Part shown: positions 1 to 8,415 of the stretch, piece by piece
Numbering within the stretch: the first letter of the stretch is position 1
How the letters are laid out: each line of letters opens with the position of its first letter
DNA from: Micromonospora sp. ATCC 39149
GTDB lineage: Bacteria > Actinomycetota > Actinomycetes > Mycobacteriales > Micromonosporaceae
NCBI RefSeq assembly: GCF_000158815.1
Contig: NZ_GG657738.1
Coordinates: forward strand, 4,464,785-4,528,784
Reading direction: 5' to 3'
Length of the DNA: 64,000 bases
Notes under the pieces: generated by a model
The model's input: the letters and a program-made list of their open reading frames with translations, nothing else
Told to the model about the DNA's origin: nothing
Databases searched by the model: none
Translations under genes and position numbers: made by a program

Positions 1-18
1 AGGGGCCCCTCCTTACAA
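1..18. repeat. GGGGCCCC-cored dispersed repeat, copy 1 (cut by window edge)
   Basis: The window opens with AGGGGCCCCTCCTTACAA. The same 17 bases except the leading A recur at 17249-17265, and related longer copies lie at 30995-31049, 39602-39655, 50881-50950 and 56889-56945. The copy may continue to the left of the window. Confidence 0.7.
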
Positions 19-109
19 ATAGCTGAACGGACGAGTCGTGCGGGGCAGCGTTCCTCGATCTTGGTCGCTACGGTGTCGTCTGCTCGTCCATCCCTCGGAA
101 GGAACCCCC

Positions 110-787
110 GTGTCAGAGCCGGTCGCCCCGCACCCCGCCGCGCCGCCCGAGGACGCGCCGCGCCCCGTCGACCCGCCCGCCGACCGGGAGGCCGGGCAGC
201 CTGCGGGGCCGCCGCCGCAGCGACCGGCGACGGAGCCGGCAGCGCAGCCAGCGACGGAGCCGGCAGCGGCGCAGGGCACGGGTGACGCCGGAGGGCCCGA
301 GAAGGAGCAGCCCGAGGAGCAGCCGGAGAAGGAGCCGAGCGACGCGGAGCAGCCCGAGAAGGAGCAGAGCGACGCGGAGCAGCCGGAGGCGAAGCGGTCC
401 GCCGCCCGCAGGGTGCTCGGCGTGGTCGCCGCCCTGCTCGCCATCGGGGTGGTGGCGGCGCTGAAGTTCGGCCTCGGCGGTGCTGTGGCCGCCGCGTTCG
501 ACTCCGACGGGACGGCGAAGGCGAAGGCCGGCGACTGCCTCGCCGAGCTGCCGGACGTGGCCGAGGGGGAGCGCAAGGACGTCCGTGGCGCGCAGGTGGT
601 GGCCTGCACGTCGACCGAGGCGGTGTACACGGTGGTCGGTCGCCTCGACGGCCAGACCGAGGGGCAGGCGCGCACGGGCGAGGCGTGCGAGCCGTTCCTC
701 CAGCCCGGGCAGGCCGGCTACTTCTTCTACAACATCAAGCCGGGCAGCACCGGCTACCTGCTCTGCCTCACCAGGAAGGCAGCCTGA
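110..787 (+). CDS. Membrane-anchored protein with LppU/SCO3897-type outer domain
   Basis: The start is the GTG at 110, with GGAAGG seven bases upstream, giving a 225-residue protein. Residues 1-95 are an acidic Pro/Glu/Ala-rich low-complexity segment with short internal repeats (EQPEKE, SDAEQPE), mirrored in the DNA at about 229-270 and 310-390. Residues about 98-122 form one membrane helix (VLGVVAALLAIGVVAAL). The last 100 residues carry four cysteines in the pattern AGDC, VVACTSTEAVYTVVG, EACEPF and YLLCL, which resembles the small extracytoplasmic domain of actinobacterial LppU/SCO3897 proteins. I infer two disulphides outside the membrane. The family has no established function. The gene appears monocistronic. 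The longer frame back to 38 lacks a ribosome-binding site and is unlikely to be used. Confidence 0.8.
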   Translation: MSEPVAPHPAAPPEDAPRPVDPPADREAGQPAGPPPQRPATEPAAQPATEPAAAQGTGDAGGPEKEQPEEQPEKEPSDAEQPEKEQSDAEQPEAKRSAARRVLGVVAALLAIGVVAALKFGLGGAVAAAFDSDGTAKAKAGDCLAELPDVAEGERKDVRGAQVVACTSTEAVYTVVGRLDGQTEGQARTGEACEPFLQPGQAGYFFYNIKPGSTGYLLCLTRKAA

Positions 788-1005
788 CCGGGCCGGCACG
801 GCGGGCCCGGCCAGGACCCGAACGGGCCCGGCACCACCGGTGGTCGGACAGCAGTCGGCATACGAGGAGTCACCAGCAGCCGAACAGGAGGTGAATGCCA
901 CTGTCTCGGCGTCTTCCAACAGCGGGACAGGGCGTGGCAGGCTACCGGCACGTAGGAACACCCTGCGACCAGCCAACGATGACTGACCGCGAGGAGGACG
1001 GGCCG

Positions 1006-1692
1006 ATGGGCGAGATGGTGAGCTTCGCCAGCAACGGGGGGACGAGCGAGGGGTATCTCGCGATACCCTCCGGCGGTGCGGCCAACCCGGCGGTCATCGT
1101 CATCCAGGAGTGGTGGGGGCTCGTACCCCACATCCGGTCGGTGGCGGACCGCTTCGCCGAGGCCGGCTTCGTGGCGCTCGCCCCGGACTTCTACCACGGC
1201 GAGTCGACCGGTGAGCCGGACGAGGCCCGGCGGCTGCTGATGGGCCTGCGGATGGACGAGGCGGCGAAGGACATCGCCGGCGCGGCGGAATACCTGGCGG
1301 CGCGGCCCGAGGTGGCGGGCAAGGTCGGCTGCGTCGGCTTCTGCGCCGGAGGCAGCCTGGCCCTGTGGTCGGCGACGCTGTCCGAGCGGATCGTCGCCAC
1401 CGCCGGCTTCTACCCGATGCTGCCATGGGAGAAGATGCGCCCCGAGTGGGCCGACTACGCGGGCAAGTCGGCGATCATCCACTGCTCCGAAGAGGACGGC
1501 ACCTCGGCCGCGCCGGGCGTGCGAACCGCCCGGTCCGCGATCGAGGCGGCCGGCGGTAGCTGCATCCTCTACGACTACCCGGGCAGCCGGCACGCGTTCT
1601 TCAACGACGACCGGCCGGAGGCGTTCGACCAGCGCGCCTCGGCCAGCGCCTGGGCTCGCACCCTCGAACTGTTCCGGGCGAAGCTTGGCTGA
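1006..1692 (+). CDS. Dienelactone hydrolase family protein
   Basis: An alpha/beta hydrolase of 228 residues of the dienelactone hydrolase (DLH) family, likely cytoplasmic. The nucleophile is Cys113 in GFCAGG, where classic DLH enzymes have G-x-C-x-G-G; Asp164 and His196 (in SRHAFFND) complete a plausible Cys-Asp-His triad. The EWWGL motif near residue 36 is typical of the family. I chose ATG 1006 because GAGGAGG lies seven bases upstream; ATG 979 and ATG 895 are in frame but poorly placed. Many DLH-family members act on unknown esters or lactones, so the substrate is not predictable. The 3' end overlaps the next gene by eight bases, suggesting translational coupling with the uracil-DNA glycosylase. 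Confidence 0.9.
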   Translation: MGEMVSFASNGGTSEGYLAIPSGGAANPAVIVIQEWWGLVPHIRSVADRFAEAGFVALAPDFYHGESTGEPDEARRLLMGLRMDEAAKDIAGAAEYLAARPEVAGKVGCVGFCAGGSLALWSATLSERIVATAGFYPMLPWEKMRPEWADYAGKSAIIHCSEEDGTSAAPGVRTARSAIEAAGGSCILYDYPGSRHAFFNDDRPEAFDQRASASAWARTLELFRAKLG

Positions 1693-2425
1693 GGCCCGTA
1701 TCCCCGACGAGGTGGTCGCCCGCGCCGCGCGGGCGACCGACCTGGTCGACCTCGACGGCGCGGTCAGCGACTGCTTCGCCTGCCCACGCCTGGTCGCCTG
1801 GCGGGAGGAGGTTGCCCGGACGAAGCGGGCCGCCTTCCGCGACCAGGCGTACTGGGGGCGGCCGGTGCCCGGCTTCGGCACCTCCGACGCCCGGATCGGC
1901 ATTCTCGGCCTCGCCCCGGCCGCGCACGGCGGCAACCGCACCGGGCGCATCTTCACCGGCGACCGCTCCGGCGACGTGCTCTTCGCCGCCCTGCACCGCG
2001 CCGGCCTGGCCAACCAGCCGACGAGCGTCGCCGCCGACGACGGCCTGGCGCTGCGCGCCCTGCGGATCTTCGCCGCCGTGCGCTGCGCGCCGCCGGACAA
2101 CAAGCCCACCCCGGCCGAGCGGGACACCTGCGCCCCGTGGCTGCACCGCGAGGTCGCGCTGATCCGGCCCACCCTGCGCGTCGTGGTCGCGCTGGGCGCG
2201 TTCGCGTGGGCCGCGTGGTGGCCGGCGCTCCGCGAGGTGTACGGCGTGCGCCCGCCCAGCCCGCGACCGGCGTTCGGCCATGGGGCACACTGGTCCGGCA
2301 CGGCCGCACCGGCGCTGCTGGGGTGTTACCACGTCAGTCAGCAGAACACCTTCACCGGGCGGCTGACACCGGGAATGCTGGACGACGTGTTCGCCCGGGC
2401 GAAGCAGCTGGCCGGAGTGGACTGA
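1685..2425 (+). CDS. udgB: Uracil-DNA glycosylase, family 5 (UdgB-like)
   Basis: A 246-residue DNA repair enzyme that removes uracil and, in this family, other deaminated bases from DNA. Visible signatures are [15 protein letters not shown] followed by IFTGDRSGD (about residues 75-97), and the iron-sulfur cysteines Cys30 and Cys33 ([11 protein letters not shown]) with Cys134 and Cys149 ([18 protein letters not shown]). The downstream motif [17 protein letters not shown] is also typical of family 4/5 enzymes. The start used is TTG 1685, which overlaps the hydrolase stop; no better ATG exists before the CxxC motif, although a GTG about nine codons downstream is possible. Length matches the family. 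High GC genomes suffer frequent cytosine deamination, consistent with keeping such an enzyme. Confidence 0.92.
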   Translation: MAEARIPDEVVARAARATDLVDLDGAVSDCFACPRLVAWREEVARTKRAAFRDQAYWGRPVPGFGTSDARIGILGLAPAAHGGNRTGRIFTGDRSGDVLFAALHRAGLANQPTSVAADDGLALRALRIFAAVRCAPPDNKPTPAERDTCAPWLHREVALIRPTLRVVVALGAFAWAAWWPALREVYGVRPPSPRPAFGHGAHWSGTAAPALLGCYHVSQQNTFTGRLTPGMLDDVFARAKQLAGVD

Positions 2426-2438
2426 CGGGCGTGGGGCG

Positions 2439-3182
2439 GTGGCGATGGACCTCAGCGTGCTGCGCAGGTGGTGGCCGGTCGTCGCGGTGATGGCCCTGCT
2501 CGCCGCCGCCGCGCTGGCCGCCGGCCACTCGTCGCTCGGCGCGAGCCGCATCCCGCCCGCCGTCGACAACATCCCGTACGTGCCGGAGTACCCCTCGGCC
2601 CAGCCGCCGCCGTCGATTCCGGTCGAGCCGCGCGACGCCGGGGAGGCCACCCGCGCGCACATCCCAGAGTGGCTGGGCACCGTCGTGGTGGCCCTGCTCG
2701 GCCTGGCGATCGCCGTGGCCCTCGGCTACCTGGCCTGGACGCTGATCCGGGGGGCGGCCCGCCGTACCACCCGGGCGCTGCCGGTCGACCGGGCCCGGCG
2801 TACCGCCGAGGGCACCGCCCGCGAGGTGGTGGCCGCGCTCGACGCCGGCCTGGTCGAGCTGGACGACGCCGACGTGGACCCGCGCACCGCCGTGATCGCC
2901 TGCTGGGTGCGCCTGGAGGAGGCCGCCGACGCGGCCGGGGTGGCGCGGCTGACCGGCGACACCCCCACCGACCTGGTCACCCGCCTGCTGCGCGGCGACC
3001 CGGACGCGGGGGTGCCGGCGATCGTCAGCGCCGACGTGCTGGCCGAGTTCGCCCACGTCTACCGGGAGGCCCGGTACGCCACCCGGCCGGTCGACGAGCG
3101 CACCCGCGACCAGGCCCGGGCCGCGCTGCGCCGGCTGCGCGGCGAGCTGACGGCCGTCGCGGCCGGCGGGGGGCCGGAATGA
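2439..3182 (+). CDS. DUF4129-type membrane protein of the MoxR operon
   Basis: A 247-residue membrane protein, first gene of a tightly packed operon (overlaps of 4 and 1 bases, then gaps of 5 and 40). Helix 1 spans about residues 10-28 and helix 2 about 78-98 (VVVALLGLAIAVALGYLAW); the segment between them is outside and the C-terminal half is cytoplasmic. The stretch FAHVYREARYATRPVDERTRDQA near residues 205-228 is the usual end of DUF4129 domains, which normally accompany MoxR ATPases, DUF58 proteins and transglutaminases. No transglutaminase gene follows here. GTG 2439 is used; ATG 2445, two codons later, is an equal alternative. Molecular role unknown; probably cell-envelope or protein-complex assembly. 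Confidence 0.82.
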   Translation: MAMDLSVLRRWWPVVAVMALLAAAALAAGHSSLGASRIPPAVDNIPYVPEYPSAQPPPSIPVEPRDAGEATRAHIPEWLGTVVVALLGLAIAVALGYLAWTLIRGAARRTTRALPVDRARRTAEGTAREVVAALDAGLVELDDADVDPRTAVIACWVRLEEAADAAGVARLTGDTPTDLVTRLLRGDPDAGVPAIVSADVLAEFAHVYREARYATRPVDERTRDQARAALRRLRGELTAVAAGGGPE

Positions 3183-3760
3183 GCACCAGCATCGACGACC
3201 TGCTCGGCTTCGAGGAGGAGCAGCCGGCGCAGGAGCGGGGCGCCCGGGGCGGCCGGGTCGGCGGCGCGCTGAGGACCCTCGCGGTGGCCGGGGCGCTGAC
3301 CGCCGTGGTGGTGGCCGGGCTGCGTACGGTCGGGCTCCAGCTCTCGCTGTGGGTGGTCGTCGCCGGGGTCCTCGCCCTGCTCGCCGTCCGCCGGGTCACC
3401 GCCGCGCTCGCCCCGCCGCCCCCGCCCCGGTCCGGTGCCCGGATCGCCGCCGGCGAGGAGGACGGCCACTACCACTGGGCCGCCCGGGACGCGCTGCGCG
3501 CCGCGATCAACGGCTGGGAACGGCCGCTGGACTGGTCGGCGGGCAACCCGCAGCGGTTCGCCGAGCGGATCCTGCCCCGACTCGGCGAGCTGGCCGACGA
3601 GCGGCTGCGCCAGCGGCACGGCCTGACCCGCGAGTCCGATCCGGCCCGCGCCCGGGCTCTGATGGGCGACCGGCTCTCGGCGTTCCTCGACACCCCGCCC
3701 CGCCGCACCCCGTCGCCGCGCGACCTCGCGGCGATCGTCGCCGAACTGGAGAAGATCTGA
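3179..3760 (+). CDS. Small two-helix membrane protein of the MoxR operon
   Basis: A 193-residue protein whose ATG overlaps the previous stop (ATGA), implying coupled translation. Two hydrophobic segments at about residues 33-50 and 55-75 make a short hairpin in the membrane. The rest is a cytoplasmic region with WAARDALRAAINGWERPLDWSAGNPQRFAERILPRLGELADERLRQRHGL-like helices (read in parts), a pattern I recognise from uncharacterised partners next to MoxR/DUF58 genes in actinobacteria. It lacks an obvious catalytic motif. Its stop codon overlaps the moxR start by one base. It is most likely a dedicated partner of the MoxR ATPase or of the DUF4129 protein. Confidence 0.8.
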   Translation: MSTSIDDLLGFEEEQPAQERGARGGRVGGALRTLAVAGALTAVVVAGLRTVGLQLSLWVVVAGVLALLAVRRVTAALAPPPPPRSGARIAAGEEDGHYHWAARDALRAAINGWERPLDWSAGNPQRFAERILPRLGELADERLRQRHGLTRESDPARARALMGDRLSAFLDTPPRRTPSPRDLAAIVAELEKI

Positions 3761-4767
3761 TGAAGGACGTGGACCGGACCGTGCCCGTCGCCGAGGTCGG
3801 CCGCTTGGCCCGGGCGGTGCTGGACGCGGTCGGCTCGGTCGTGGTCGGCAAGCGGGACGCCCTGGAGCTGGTCCTCGCCGGCATCCTGGCCGGCGGCCAC
3901 GTGCTGCTGGAGGATCTGCCCGGCCTGGGCAAGACGCTGACCGCCCGCTCCTTCGCTCAGGCCCTCGGGCTGGACTTCCGCCGTCTCCAGTTCACCCCCG
4001 ACCTGCTTCCCGCCGACGTCACCGGCTCCTTCCTGTACGACCAGCGCACCGGCGACTTCTCCTTCCGCGCCGGCCCGGTCTTCACCAATCTGCTGCTCGC
4101 CGACGAGATCAACCGGACGCCGCCGAAGACCCAGTCGGCACTGCTGGAGGCGATGCAGGAGAAGCAGGTCTCGGTGGAGGGCGTCACGTACCGGCTGGAC
4201 GAGCCGTTCCACGTCCTGGCCACCGCCAACCCGATCGAGTACGAGGGGACCTACCCGCTGCCGGAGGCGCAGCTCGACCGGTTCCTGCTGCGGGTGTCGT
4301 TCGGCTACCCGGAGCGGGAGGAGGAGTGGGAGGTACTGCGCCGGCGGATGGGCCGCCGCCGCGAGGAGGCCGACATCGCCCCGGTCGTCGACGCCGCCAC
4401 CCTGCGGGCCATGCAGGCCGCGCTGGAGGACGTGGTGGTGGAGGACTCCATCGGCCGGTACATCGTGGCGCTCACCGCGGCCACCCGGGAGCACCCGTCG
4501 GTGCTGGTCGGGGCTTCGCCGCGCGGCTCGCTGGCGCTGCTGCTGCTGGCCCGCGCCCGGGCGGTCTTCGCCGGCCGGGACTACGTGGTGCCCGAGGACG
4601 TAAAGGAGGTGGCCGCGCCGGCCCTGGCGCACCGGATCACGCTGCGCCCGGAGATGTGGCTGCGCCGCGTCGACCCGTCCTTCGTGGTCGGTGAGGTGCT
4701 CGACCAGACCCCGGCCCCGGCCAGCGGCGCGCTCCCGAGCTACGCCGCCGGCCGGCCGGGGCGCTGA
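3760..4767 (+). CDS. moxR: MoxR-family AAA+ ATPase
   Basis: A 335-residue AAA+ chaperone-like ATPase. The Walker A region is LPGLGKTLTA (about residues 53-62), Walker B is NLLLADEINR (about 110-118), and the sensor 1 region is VLATANPIEYEGTYPLPEAQLDRF. These are standard for MoxR proteins, which work with DUF58/VWA proteins to mature or insert other proteins, often in the envelope. The ATG shares its first base with the preceding stop codon. The DUF58 gene starts five bases after the stop, so all five genes from 2439 to 6747 look like one transcript. No unusual residues were noticed in the ATPase motifs. Confidence 0.95.
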   Translation: MKDVDRTVPVAEVGRLARAVLDAVGSVVVGKRDALELVLAGILAGGHVLLEDLPGLGKTLTARSFAQALGLDFRRLQFTPDLLPADVTGSFLYDQRTGDFSFRAGPVFTNLLLADEINRTPPKTQSALLEAMQEKQVSVEGVTYRLDEPFHVLATANPIEYEGTYPLPEAQLDRFLLRVSFGYPEREEEWEVLRRRMGRRREEADIAPVVDAATLRAMQAALEDVVVEDSIGRYIVALTAATREHPSVLVGASPRGSLALLLLARARAVFAGRDYVVPEDVKEVAAPALAHRITLRPEMWLRRVDPSFVVGEVLDQTPAPASGALPSYAAGRPGR

Positions 4768-4772
4768 CGGCC

Positions 4773-6137
4773 GTGCCCACCCCCGAGGGGCAGCAGGTGG
4801 CGGGCTGGGTGCCCACCTGGGCGCTGGGCCGGGCGGTGCTGCTCGCCGGCCTGCTGCTGATCGCCGGGGTGCTGCTCGGCCGGGTCGACCTGGTCGTGCT
4901 GGCCGTGCCGTTCGCGCTCGGCACCGCGTACGCGCTACGCCGCCGGCCCACGGCGGGCCCGCAGCTGTGGATCACCGCCGACGAGGGGCACCTCGTCGAG
5001 GGCGGGGAGTTCGGCGGCACGGTCACCGTCGGCAACCCGGACACGGTCGGCTACGACGTGGCGGTGGTCCGCACCCGCGTCTCGCCGTGGCTGCTGGTGG
5101 AGCGGGCCGGCGTCGGCGGGGCCCGGGTGGACCTGTCCCGCAGCGGCGTGGACCGGCCCTTCGTCACCGTCGTCGACACCGGCACGGCGGTCGACCTGGA
5201 GCTGGCCGGGAAGGCCCGGCGCTGGGGCCGGCACCCGATCGGCCCGGCCGGCGCGCGGGTCGCCGCCGCCGGGGGCCTGCTGGTTTCCCGGGCGGCGATC
5301 ACCGAGCCGGTCCGGTTCCGGGTGTACCCGAGGACGGAGCCGTTCGAGGCGGTGGAGGCGATGCCCCGGGCCGCCGGCCTGGTCGGCGCGCACCACTCCC
5401 GCCGCCCCGGCGAGGGCGGCGAGCTGGCCGGGGTGCGGGTCTTCGGCCCCGGCGACCGGCTGCGCCGCGTCGACTGGCGGGTGTCGCTGCGGGCCCGGCA
5501 GCTACACGTGGCCGCCACGCTGTCGGACCGGGACGCCGAGGTGGTCGTCCTGCTCGACGTGCTCGCCGAGGCCGGCCGCTCCGGTGGCGTCGGCGGGCCC
5601 GCGTCGGTGCTGGACACCACTGTCCGGGCCGCCGCCGCGATCGGCGAGCACTACCTGCACCGGGGCGACCGGGTGGCGATGCTGGAGTACGGGCCGGCGG
5701 CCCGCCGGCTGCGCCCCGCCACCGGCCGCCGGCAGTACCTGACGCTCTTGGAGTGGCTGCTCGACGTGCGCGCCGAGTCGTCACCGCACGAGCCGTACGA
5801 CCAGGTCTTCGGCCCGCAGATCCTCTCCTCGGACGCGCTGGTGGTGGTGCTCACCCCGCTGCTGGACGAGCGGTCCGCCCAGATGCTGGCCCGGATGGCC
5901 CGGTCCGGGCGGTTCGTGGTGGCGGTGGACACGCTCCCGGCCGACCTGCCGCCGCCGGGCCGGCATGGCTGGTCCGAGGTGGCCTTCCGGCTGTGGCGGC
6001 TGGACCGGGACACCATGATCGGCCAGCTCCGCGAGCACGGCGTGCCGGTGGTCGGCTGGGCCGGGGCGGGCAGCCTCGACCAGGTCCTGCGCGACGTGGC
6101 CCGGCTCGCCACCGCCCCGAGGGTGGGCGGCCGGTGA
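4773..6137 (+). CDS. DUF58 domain protein, MoxR partner
   Basis: A 454-residue protein starting at GTG 4773. Two adjacent membrane helices occupy about residues 20-58. The extracytoplasmic or peripheral middle carries a beta-rich segment, and the DUF58 signature GDRLRRVDWRVSLRARQL followed by DAEVVVLLDVLAE is near residues 225-265. DUF58 regions are related to the VWA fold and typically form a pair with MoxR. It is followed after 40 bases by the last gene of the operon. The start has no strong ribosome-binding site but is five bases from the upstream stop, so coupling is likely. Confidence 0.9.
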   Translation: MPTPEGQQVAGWVPTWALGRAVLLAGLLLIAGVLLGRVDLVVLAVPFALGTAYALRRRPTAGPQLWITADEGHLVEGGEFGGTVTVGNPDTVGYDVAVVRTRVSPWLLVERAGVGGARVDLSRSGVDRPFVTVVDTGTAVDLELAGKARRWGRHPIGPAGARVAAAGGLLVSRAAITEPVRFRVYPRTEPFEAVEAMPRAAGLVGAHHSRRPGEGGELAGVRVFGPGDRLRRVDWRVSLRARQLHVAATLSDRDAEVVVLLDVLAEAGRSGGVGGPASVLDTTVRAAAAIGEHYLHRGDRVAMLEYGPAARRLRPATGRRQYLTLLEWLLDVRAESSPHEPYDQVFGPQILSSDALVVVLTPLLDERSAQMLARMARSGRFVVAVDTLPADLPPPGRHGWSEVAFRLWRLDRDTMIGQLREHGVPVVGWAGAGSLDQVLRDVARLATAPRVGGR

Positions 6138-6177
6138 GCGGGGGAGCACGGCCGACGAGCGAACAGGGGCGGAACCG

Positions 6178-6747
6178 GTGAACCCGGTCGAGGCGGTGAC
6201 CGAGCGTGCCCGGGCGGTGCGCTCGGTGGTGAAGCGGGTCAGCGCGGCCCCGCTGCTGGTACGCGCCGGGGTCTTCGGCACGGCACTGGCGGGCCTGCTG
6301 CTGGCGTACCCGGTGCAGGTCCTCACCGGCCGCCCGCTGGCCGGCCTCGCGCTGGTGGCGCTGCTGCCGGCGGTCGGGCCGCGCCGGATCTGGCCGACGT
6401 TCGCCGCCCTGGTCACCGCAGGCGGCTGGCTGCTGGCCACCGAGGGGTACGGCCGCCCGGTCGCGCTCTGGCGGCTGCTCGCCGTGGCGGCGGCCCTGTA
6501 CCTGGCCCACTCGCTCGCCGCGCTCGCGGCGCTGCTGCCGTACGACGCGGTGGTGGACCCGGAGCTGATCGTGCGCTGGCTCACCCGGGCTGGCGGGGTG
6601 CTGCTCGGCTCGGCGGTGCTGGGGGTGCTCCTCGTCCAGGTCGCCGACGTCGCCCCGGACCGGGGCCACCTCGCCGTGACGGTCGCCGGGTTGCTGGTGG
6701 CGGTCGTGTTGAGCGCGTTGCTGGGGTGGCTGCTGCGGCGCAGATGA
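6178..6747 (+). CDS. Polytopic membrane protein, last gene of MoxR operon
   Basis: A 189-residue, almost entirely hydrophobic protein with about six predicted helices, starting at GTG 6178. I do not recognise a named domain. Leu, Ala and Val make up most of it, with short polar loops such as TGRP, EGYGRP and DVAPDRGH. Its place directly after moxR and the DUF58 gene suggests it is part of the same envelope-related machinery. A hairpin-rich stretch begins right after its stop codon and probably ends the transcript. Confidence 0.75.
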   Translation: MNPVEAVTERARAVRSVVKRVSAAPLLVRAGVFGTALAGLLLAYPVQVLTGRPLAGLALVALLPAVGPRRIWPTFAALVTAGGWLLATEGYGRPVALWRLLAVAAALYLAHSLAALAALLPYDAVVDPELIVRWLTRAGGVLLGSAVLGVLLVQVADVAPDRGHLAVTVAGLLVAVVLSALLGWLLRRR

Positions 6748-6792
6748 CGGAGCGCGGGTGCACGTTGTGCAGGTCACAGGTGTTGTGCTCCG
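6748..6792 (+). terminator. Hairpin after the MoxR operon
   Basis: The outer arms CGGAGC (6748-6753) and GCTCCG (6787-6792) are complementary and enclose a second hairpin TGCAC-GTT-GTGCA (6759-6771). It begins directly after the stop codon of the last operon gene. There is no T-run, as is common for terminators in GC-rich actinomycetes. Confidence 0.5.
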
Positions 6793-6798
6793 TCACAA
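6765..6798 (+). promoter_or_regulatory. Two TTGTG...CACA inverted-repeat sites before ndh
   Basis: Two similar sites lie in tandem: TTGTGCAGGTCACA (6765-6778) and TTGTGCTCCGTCACAA (6783-6798). The second is a perfect TTGTG-N6-CACAA inverted repeat. The half-site is that of Rex/CRP-type operators, although those normally have about eight bases between the halves, so the identity of the binder is uncertain. The location, 43-76 bases upstream of an NADH dehydrogenase gene, fits redox control. The sites overlap the terminator hairpin of the upstream operon. Confidence 0.4.
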
Positions 6799-6840
6799 AG
6801 GGGGGTCTCGAAAGGGGTTAGCCGAGCCGGCGGGGGAAAG

Positions 6841-8169
6841 ATGGTAGGCGTGAATCCGAAGCGGATCCTTGTCGTCGGTGCCGGGCACGTCGGTCTCTAT
6901 GCCGCCCTTCGCCTGTCGAAGAAGCTCTCCTCGCGTGAGGCGGAGGTCGTCGTCGTCGACCCGCAGCCGCACATGACGTACCAGCCGTTCCTTCCGGAGG
7001 CGGCGGCCGGCAACATCTCTCCCCGGCACTCCGTGGTGCCGCTGCGGCGGGAGTTGCGGCGGTGCAAGGTGGTGGCCGGCACGGTCATCCGGATCGAGCA
7101 CGACCGCAAGGTGGCCACGGTGCAGCCGATCAGTGGCCCGACCCGGGAGATCCCCTACGACCACGTGGTGGTGGCCCCCGGTTCGGTCTCCCGGACACTG
7201 CCGATCCCCGGCCTGCACGAGCACGGCATCGGGTTCAAGACCATCGGCGAGGCCATCTACCTGCGGAACCACGTGCTGGACCGGCTCGACGTGGCGGCGG
7301 CCACGCCGGATCCGGAAGTGCGCCGCAGCGCCCTGACGTTCACCTTCGTCGGCGGCGGGTACGCGGGCATCGAGGCGCTGGCCGAGATGGAGGACATGGC
7401 CCGCGACGCGCTGCGGTACTACCCGGAGCTCGAGCCGGAGGACATGCGCTGGGTGCTGGTGGAGGCGACCCAGCGGGTGCTGCCCGAGGTCGACCGGGAC
7501 ATGGGCGCCTACACGGTGCAGCAGCTACTCAAGCGGAACATGGACATCCGGCTGGACACGCGCCTGGAGTCCTGCCTCGACGGGGTGGTGAAGCTCTCCG
7601 ACGGCGACAGCTTCCGCTCCGACACGATCGTTTGGACGGCCGGCGTCAAGCCGTCGCCGATGCTGGACGCCACCGACTTCCCGCGCGACGAGCGTCGCCG
7701 CGTCACCTGCCTGCCGACCCTCCAGGTCGTCGACGGCGACCGGCTGGTCGAGGGCGCGTGGAGCGCCGGTGACTGCGCGGCGGTGCCGGACCTGACCAAG
7801 GAGGCGGGCAATTTCTGCTCGCCGAGCGCTCAGCACGCGGTGCGCCAGGCCGCCCGGATGGCCGACAACATCGCGAACGTGATCCGCGGTCGGCAGCCGG
7901 TCGACTACAAGCACAAGCACGTGGGCAGCGTCGCCAGCCTCGGCCTGCACAAGGGCGTCGCCCAGGTGTACGGCATCAAGATGACCGGCTGGCCGGCGTG
8001 GTTCATGCACCGGACGTACCACATGTCCCGGATTCCGTCGTTCAACCGTAAGGTCCGGGTCGTAGTGGACTGGTCGCTGGCGTTCTTCCTCAAGCGCGAG
8101 GTGGTCGCGCTCGGTCAGCTCCACGACCCGCGGGAGGAGTTCGCCGAGGCGTCCCAACCCCGCACCTGA
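6841..8169 (+). CDS. ndh: Type II NADH dehydrogenase (NDH-2)
   Basis: A 442-residue flavoprotein that passes electrons from NADH to quinone at the inner face of the membrane without pumping protons. The FAD-binding motif is VVGAGHVGLYAAL (about residues 11-23) and the NADH-binding motif is FVGGGYAGIEAL (about 168-179), in the two-dinucleotide-fold arrangement of the family. ASLGLHKGVAQVYGIKMTG and a hydrophobic/basic C-terminal region (residues 380-425) match membrane-associated NDH-2 enzymes. ATG 6841 is used; GGGGG lies only about five bases upstream, so GTG 6850 with a longer spacing is possible. Upstream inverted repeats at 6765-6798 may regulate it. The gene appears to be transcribed alone. 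Confidence 0.9.
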   Translation: MVGVNPKRILVVGAGHVGLYAALRLSKKLSSREAEVVVVDPQPHMTYQPFLPEAAAGNISPRHSVVPLRRELRRCKVVAGTVIRIEHDRKVATVQPISGPTREIPYDHVVVAPGSVSRTLPIPGLHEHGIGFKTIGEAIYLRNHVLDRLDVAAATPDPEVRRSALTFTFVGGGYAGIEALAEMEDMARDALRYYPELEPEDMRWVLVEATQRVLPEVDRDMGAYTVQQLLKRNMDIRLDTRLESCLDGVVKLSDGDSFRSDTIVWTAGVKPSPMLDATDFPRDERRRVTCLPTLQVVDGDRLVEGAWSAGDCAAVPDLTKEAGNFCSPSAQHAVRQAARMADNIANVIRGRQPVDYKHKHVGSVASLGLHKGVAQVYGIKMTGWPAWFMHRTYHMSRIPSFNRKVRVVVDWSLAFFLKREVVALGQLHDPREEFAEASQPRT

Positions 8170-8415
8170 GGTGTAAGGAAGGACACGTCGTCCTGCCGCA
8201 CGTCACCGCGAAGAAGGTGCGGGTCCTGCTGTCGGCACGAACTCGGCATCGGCAGCTCACACGAACCCGTCGAACCCAGCGTGGATTCGTTGATCGCGGC
8301 TCTCACCGTCGCCCTGCACCCGGACGCCGCCGCCCAAGCCCGGGCACTGGCCGCCGCCGTACGCCAGTTCCGGCACGGAAAGCAGGCCGGGCGCGGTGGA
8401 TGGGCGGGGCAGGCG

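Noticed and set aside
229..395. Internal DNA repeats near the window start as a possible mobile element
   Set aside because: They encode in-frame low-complexity protein repeats of the membrane protein and have no element ends.
6765..6798. Assigning the TTGTG sites firmly to Rex
   Set aside because: Half-sites fit, but spacing is two to three bases shorter than the established operator, so only a generic redox/CRP-like operator is reported.
8170..8415. Short plus-strand ORFs after ndh and a weak match (GAGGTGTAAGGAAGG) to the start of the GGGGCCCC repeat
   Set aside because: The ORFs lack a ribosome-binding site and codon bias, and the similarity stops after 15 bases without a GGGGCCCC core.
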